In this document: positions 11,285-14,752 of the stretch, one piece after another
Position numbering within the stretch: the stretch's first letter is position 1
How the letters are laid out: each line of letters opens with the position of its first letter
Assembly: GCA_937877125.1 (NCBI GenBank)
Contig: CALEFQ010000040.1
Location: 1 to 14,752 of the forward strand
DNA: 14,752 bases
Reading direction: 5' to 3'
Source of the DNA: an uncultured bacterium
GTDB lineage: Bacteria; Patescibacteriota; CALEFQ01
Notes under the pieces: model-generated
Database searches by the model: none
What the model was told of the DNA's origin: nothing
What the model saw: only the letters and a program-made list of their open reading frames with translations
Translations under genes and position numbers: made by a program

Positions 11285-13500
11285 TGGGGAATTTTTTCCT
11301 CATAGCCGCCCCAGATTTCGCCGGTAAGGTAATCCACATAAACCGTCTGGCGCGGATCGGTGTCTAGGGTAATCGCATAAGCCGGCCTTTTGAAATGACG
11401 GGGCAAAGCCACTTTGGTATTCCGCGTCCACTCATTCATCGCGATCCGTTGCTCGCCTAGGCGAGCCGTCTCCGACGGCAGGCCTAAATGTTGCCGAGCC
11501 CGGTCGGTCGCCTCGTCCAAGGTCAGGAATTGATCCCAATCCTCGGTCGTGATCCGATAGATTAACAAGGAGTATCCTATCTGATAATCAGGCTCGCGGT
11601 CAAGGATTCGCAGATAGGAAATCTCATTTTTGGCCCTGGCTTGGAATTCACTCATCTGGAAAAAACTGGAACCCACGACCAAGTACGAACCGGCCGGCGG
11701 CAAACAGTCGATCGCATGCCAGGCCGTAAAATTATCTCGGCCCAGCGAATGCCCCGGCGTTCCCCCGCCCATATAATCGAGGTAAACATGATCTACTCCT
11801 TGCTTATTCATCCATTGGCGCAGCCGATTGAGATCCTGGCCCCAATCCAAACTGGAATCAACCAGATATTTGTGCGCATTTCCCCTCGCGCCGATAAACT
11901 CGTTGAAATAAGCCAGGTAAGAAGGATAAATAGAAATCGTGCCGACCGCTAACCAAACCAGCAAACCAGCGATAATCAGCTGAAAAGTAAGCCGGGGCCA
12001 TTTTTTGTTTTTTTGGATATCAAGCCGGCGTAGCCCGGCATCAAGAAACCGGACCGCCCCCGCCGCCAGCAAAAAAATAAAGGGGAAAGTCGGCATCATC
12101 CAGCGCAAGCCAATATTGGTGTTCGTGAACATCCCGCCGACCCAAAACACCAAGACAAAAATAGTCAGGCCAATCACGGTGAAACGGCGCCAAACCAGCT
12201 CCCGCACCCGTCGCCATAATTTCTGACTGGCGCTATCCCGCTCATCAGTAAAGCGGCTTGCCGCGGGCGGGCCCCGCTCGGATTGGCGTAGCGCCAGCCA
12301 GTTTTTGCGTAACGCGAGCACGGCCACTACGCCAACTAGAACCGTAAAAACCAAAATCGGGATCGGCATCTTCACTAAATAAGCCAGGTAATAGTAATAC
12401 CACCAGCCCGTCTCCCGGTAATCCCCCATCAGGAAGGCCGTATTGCGTCCGCCGATGTCGTTTTTATAAACATAGACCATCCCCAGGAAATAAGTACCGG
12501 GCGCCTTGCCGCCGGAAATTTTTCCGAGCTTTAAAAGTGTTTCGCGCGCTAGCTGGGGAATTTTCCCCGTCGCCAGTTTTTTATCAGGACGAGTGAAAGC
12601 GTAATTGACCAGGCGCTCATAAACATCATCGGGAATATTTTGGGTATGGTGCCAGTAAGGCAAAAAGACAATCACGTGCGACAAAACCACGATAACTAAA
12701 CCGCAAATCGCGTACAGCCAGATTTTCTTGAGCCAGAACCAAGGGAAAAACTTTGTCCCGAGCCAATTAGGCACGGGGGTGTAGCGAAATACCATGGCCA
12801 GCAGCAAGGCTAAGCCTAGATACGGCCAAATGAGGATCGCGCTGAATTTAGCCAGACAAGCCAGCGCGATCGTCACCGCAGTCAAAATCAAATTAATCCA
12901 GTGGGGCCGTTTGATGAATTTCAGGATCGTATAAACCGCAATGAAGAGAAAGGCCGTACTGCCCACGTCGGTAGTCACGTAGCGCGCGTGCCCGATAAAA
13001 TCCGGCGTGAACACAAACAAGAAAAGAGCGAACAATCCAGCGAGCGCGCCGAACAATTCTTTAGTCCACCGGAACAAAAAATAGCCGAGCAGAAAAAGAA
13101 GCAGCATCGGCCCCAGCCGCGTCCAGAAAAAAATCTGTTCGGTATTATTGCCCCATTCGTAAATAAATTTCCAGCCGGTTTCCCACTGGCCATTCGGCTC
13201 CTGCTGCCAATTATAAAGTTCGGTGGGAAATTTCAGGTCAGTGATAAAAAGCAACGGTAGCGAGGCAATATCTTTTATCAGCGGGGGGTGCTCCGGATTG
13301 AGGCGATTATCGCCGAATTTCAGGGCGGCATAACCGCCGGGGATATGGGCTACCTCGTCGACAATACCGGAATCGGGCGGCTGATCGCCTCCTAGCCACT
13401 GCGTTCCCGCGGAGCTGAAGAACGCCTGCGTAAACATAATAATTAAAAGACCAAGCGCCAACCAATTGGCTTGGCGCCGGATCCAGTGGCGAAGTGCCAT
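11281..13500 (-). CDS. Large GT-C membrane glycosyltransferase (PMT/ArnT superfamily)
   Basis: Polytopic glycosyltransferase of about 739 aa expected to use a polyprenyl-phosphate sugar on the outer face. After the first span comes DSGIVDEVAHIPGGYAALK with the catalytic-type Asp-Glu pair, then RLNPEHPPLIKDIASLPLLF, a motif of phospholipid-carrier-dependent family 39 enzymes. About ten more hydrophobic segments follow. The soluble C-terminal domain begins near YLAYFNEFIGARGNAHKYL and continues with SSLDWGQDLNRLRQWM. A cytoplasmic linker (SERGPPAASRFTDERDSASQ) is encoded by a palindrome-rich patch. I chose ATG at 13500 because GGAAAG lies 4 bp upstream; in-frame ATG 13524 or TTG 13527 would extend it by 8 to 9 residues. 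The deacetylase gene overlaps its 3' end by 4 bp. Confidence 0.85.
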   Translation of the reverse strand: MALRHWIRRQANWLALGLLIIMFTQAFFSSAGTQWLGGDQPPDSGIVDEVAHIPGGYAALKFGDNRLNPEHPPLIKDIASLPLLFITDLKFPTELYNWQQEPNGQWETGWKFIYEWGNNTEQIFFWTRLGPMLLLFLLGYFLFRWTKELFGALAGLFALFLFVFTPDFIGHARYVTTDVGSTAFLFIAVYTILKFIKRPHWINLILTAVTIALACLAKFSAILIWPYLGLALLLAMVFRYTPVPNWLGTKFFPWFWLKKIWLYAICGLVIVVLSHVIVFLPYWHHTQNIPDDVYERLVNYAFTRPDKKLATGKIPQLARETLLKLGKISGGKAPGTYFLGMVYVYKNDIGGRNTAFLMGDYRETGWWYYYYLAYLVKMPIPILVFTVLVGVVAVLALRKNWLALRQSERGPPAASRFTDERDSASQKLWRRVRELVWRRFTVIGLTIFVLVFWVGGMFTNTNIGLRWMMPTFPFIFLLAAGAVRFLDAGLRRLDIQKNKKWPRLTFQLIIAGLLVWLAVGTISIYPSYLAYFNEFIGARGNAHKYLVDSSLDWGQDLNRLRQWMNKQGVDHVYLDYMGGGTPGHSLGRDNFTAWHAIDCLPPAGSYLVVGSSFFQMSEFQARAKNEISYLRILDREPDYQIGYSLLIYRITTEDWDQFLTLDEATDRARQHLGLPSETARLGEQRIAMNEWTRNTKVALPRHFKRPAYAITLDTDPRQTVYVDYLTGEIWGGYEEKIPQ
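12223..12301. repeat. REP-like palindromic patch inside the glycosyltransferase gene
   Basis: CTGACTGGCGCTA (12223-12235) pairs with TAGCGCCAGCCAG (12289-12301) at 12 of 13 positions. Between them are GCGGC-TT-GCCGC (12253-12264) and GCGGG/CCCGC (12263-12277). The arms are read in different codon phases, so protein constraint does not explain the symmetry. It encodes a polar linker and looks like an in-frame insertion of a short palindromic element. Confidence 0.45.
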
Positions 13501-13570
13501 TAATCTTTCCGTTAAAGACACCATCAAAATATCCGCATTATTAAGCGACCCACTACTGCTTTCTTCCTCA

Positions 13571-13600
13571 ACAATAACACAAAATATCTGGCCACTTCAA
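13571..13600 (-). promoter_or_regulatory. Extended -10 promoter for the glycosyltransferase-deacetylase operon
   Basis: TTGAAG (13600-13595), 18-bp spacer and TATTGT (13576-13571) preceded by TGT (extended -10). Predicted initiation near 13564 gives a leader of 40 to 64 nt. Confidence 0.45.
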
Positions 13601-13627
13601 GGCATCCGATCATTAGAACTGGCCTCT

Positions 13628-13659
13628 AAAAAAAGCACCTCGCGTATTTCGAGGTGCTT
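13628..13659 (-). terminator. Strong intrinsic terminator after typA
   Basis: AAGCACCTCG/CGAGGTGCTT, 10-bp perfect stem with a 7-base loop. Seven T overlap the end of the stem on the minus strand. It begins two bases after the typA stop codon. Confidence 0.93.
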
Positions 13660-13661
13660 GG

Positions 13662-14701
13662 CTATTCTTTGATCCCCAGTTCTTTCCGCCGCGCGGCTTG
13701 CTTGTCGAGCGTCATTTTGCGAATCCGAATGTTTTTTGGAGTGATTTCCACCAGTTCGTCATCGCCGATATATTCCAGTGCGTCTTCCAAGCCCATCGTG
13801 TGGGGCGTGTCAAAATGCTCATTAGTACCGTCGCCTTTGGAGCGCATATTGGAAAGCTTTTTGGTTTTACAAACATTGACCGGCAAATCGCCCGGACGGG
13901 AGTTTTGCCCCACTACCTGTCCCAAATAAACCTCGACCGCCGGTCCGACAAAAAGAATCCCGCGCTGTTGGACATTGAGCAGGCCGTACAGATTAGTCAA
14001 ACCGGCTTCGGTGGTAACCAGTGAGCCATGGTCGCGTTCCGGCCAGGTCTCGGGATCCGGCAGGTATTCTTGAAAAGTCGCATGCATGATGCCGAGGCCG
14101 TGCGTATCGGTCAAGAATTCCCCGCGGTAGCCGAAGAGGCCCCGCGTCGGGACCAAAAATTCCAGGTAGACCACCCCGTTTTCTGTTTTCATGTCTTGCA
14201 ATTCCGCGTGGCGCTGACCTAATTTTTGCAAGACCACCCCCGAGTGCTTTTCCGGAACTTCAATCGTTAAACGTTCGTAAGGAGTCAGAGTTTGTCCTTT
14301 GACTTTCTTGGTAATTACCTGGGGGCGGGAAACCTGGAGCTCAAAACCTTCCCGGCGCAGACGCTCCAGCAAAATCGCCAGGTGCAGTTCGCCGCGGCCG
14401 GAGACTTCCCAAGTCCCGTCGGGCAAATCAGCCACCCGCAAGGCCATATCGGTTTGCAGCTCTTTATATAAACGATCCCGCAGTTGGCGCGAAGTGACGA
14501 ATTTGCCTTCGCGGCCGCCGAAAGGCGAATCATTGACGCGGAAAGTCATTTTGACGGTCGGTTCCTCAATCGCCAGAAGCGGCAAGGCTTTAGGATTTTC
14601 CGGATCGGCGATAGTTTCGCCAATGTTGATTTCCGGAATTCCGGCCACCGTGACAACGTCGCCGGTCGGCGCCTCGGCCACTTCCTGGCGGCTCAACCCA
14701 C
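13662..14701 (-). CDS. typA: TypA/BipA ribosome-associated GTPase, 5' end missing
   Basis: C-terminal 345 or so residues of a protein normally near 600 aa. TypA is a translational GTPase related to EF-G that binds the ribosome and affects assembly and stress adaptation. Visible are the end of domain II (GDVVTVAGIPEINIGETIADPENP), domain III (PTVKMTFRVNDSPFGG, DLPDGTWEVSGRGELHLAILLE), the EF-G-like domain V (TPYERLTIEVPEKHSGVV, LEFLVPTRGLFGYRGEFLT, GLGIMHATFQEY) and the TypA-specific C-terminal domain (VNVCKTKKLSNMR, DDELVEITPKNIRIRK). The GTP-binding domain is off the contig. The frame continues past 14701 into adapter sequence and yields a false start reading MTGVQTCALPIC; that part is not protein. 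Its own terminator follows 2 bp after the stop. Confidence 0.95.
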
Positions 14702-14752
14702 AGATCGGAAGAGCACACGTCTGAACTCCAGTCACGAGTGGATATCTCGTAT
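14702..14752 (+). other. Illumina TruSeq adapter sequence (contamination)
   Basis: Begins AGATCGGAAGAGCACACG, continues CTGAACTCCAGTCAC, then an index GAGTGGAT and ATCTCGTAT. This is the TruSeq indexed adapter read into the flow-cell primer. It is not genomic and marks an untrimmed contig end. Confidence 0.99.

Noticed and set aside
1..14752. CRISPR array, tRNA/rRNA genes, transposase or integrase
   Set aside because: No regularly spaced direct repeats, no tRNA-like cloverleaf or rRNA segments and no recombinase motifs were seen on either strand.

Overview
The window looks like one metagenome-assembled contig from a compact bacterial genome, most likely Patescibacteria (candidate phyla radiation). 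This lineage call is an inference. It rests on tight one-directional gene packing, short 5' leaders with few Shine-Dalgarno (SD) sites, several proteins resembling uncharacterised families I associate with those genomes, and a lack of biosynthetic genes. TGA is used as a stop, so this is not a lineage that recodes it. Both ends cut genes: a CcdA-like protein on the left and TypA/BipA on the right. The last 51 bases are Illumina TruSeq adapter, not genome.

All supported genes lie on the minus strand, so transcription runs right to left. From the right: (1) typA fragment, closed by a strong intrinsic terminator; (2) a GT-C membrane glycosyltransferase overlapping a YdjC/ChbG-type deacetylase by 4 bp, with promoter and terminator; (3) a cyanophycin-synthetase-like ATP-grasp ligase, a membrane-anchored TolB-like beta-propeller and a 208-aa protein of unknown function; (4) a short leader ORF, an attenuator-like terminator, a second ATP-grasp ligase with a perfect SD, then a class I glutamine amidotransferase; (5) a 35-aa single-span membrane peptide with its own promoter and terminator; (6) a secreted clan GH-A-like glycoside hydrolase; (7) a perR-prx oxidative-stress operon whose promoter sits inside an 18-bp inverted repeat; (8) a two-span membrane protein, a second GT-C glycosyltransferase and ccdA.

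Two themes stand out. One is envelope carbohydrate work: two lipid-linked-sugar glycosyltransferases, a deacetylase and a secreted hydrolase. The other is thiol and peroxide homeostasis: PerR, a 2-Cys peroxiredoxin and CcdA, a thiol-disulphide electron carrier. The two ATP-grasp ligases plus the amidotransferase suggest a small peptide or amide ligation function with unknown product.

The most unusual structure is the 200-bp gap in front of the second ATP-grasp gene. It holds a consensus-like promoter, a 24-codon hydrophobic ORF ending in Gly-Gly-Gly-Phe-Val-Val, a terminator, a 16-bp palindrome and a perfect SD. The RNA segments can be paired 1:2, 2:3 and 3:4 as in a classical attenuator. No gap longer than 300 bases lacks a gene, and I saw no rRNA, tRNA, CRISPR array, transposase or integrase.
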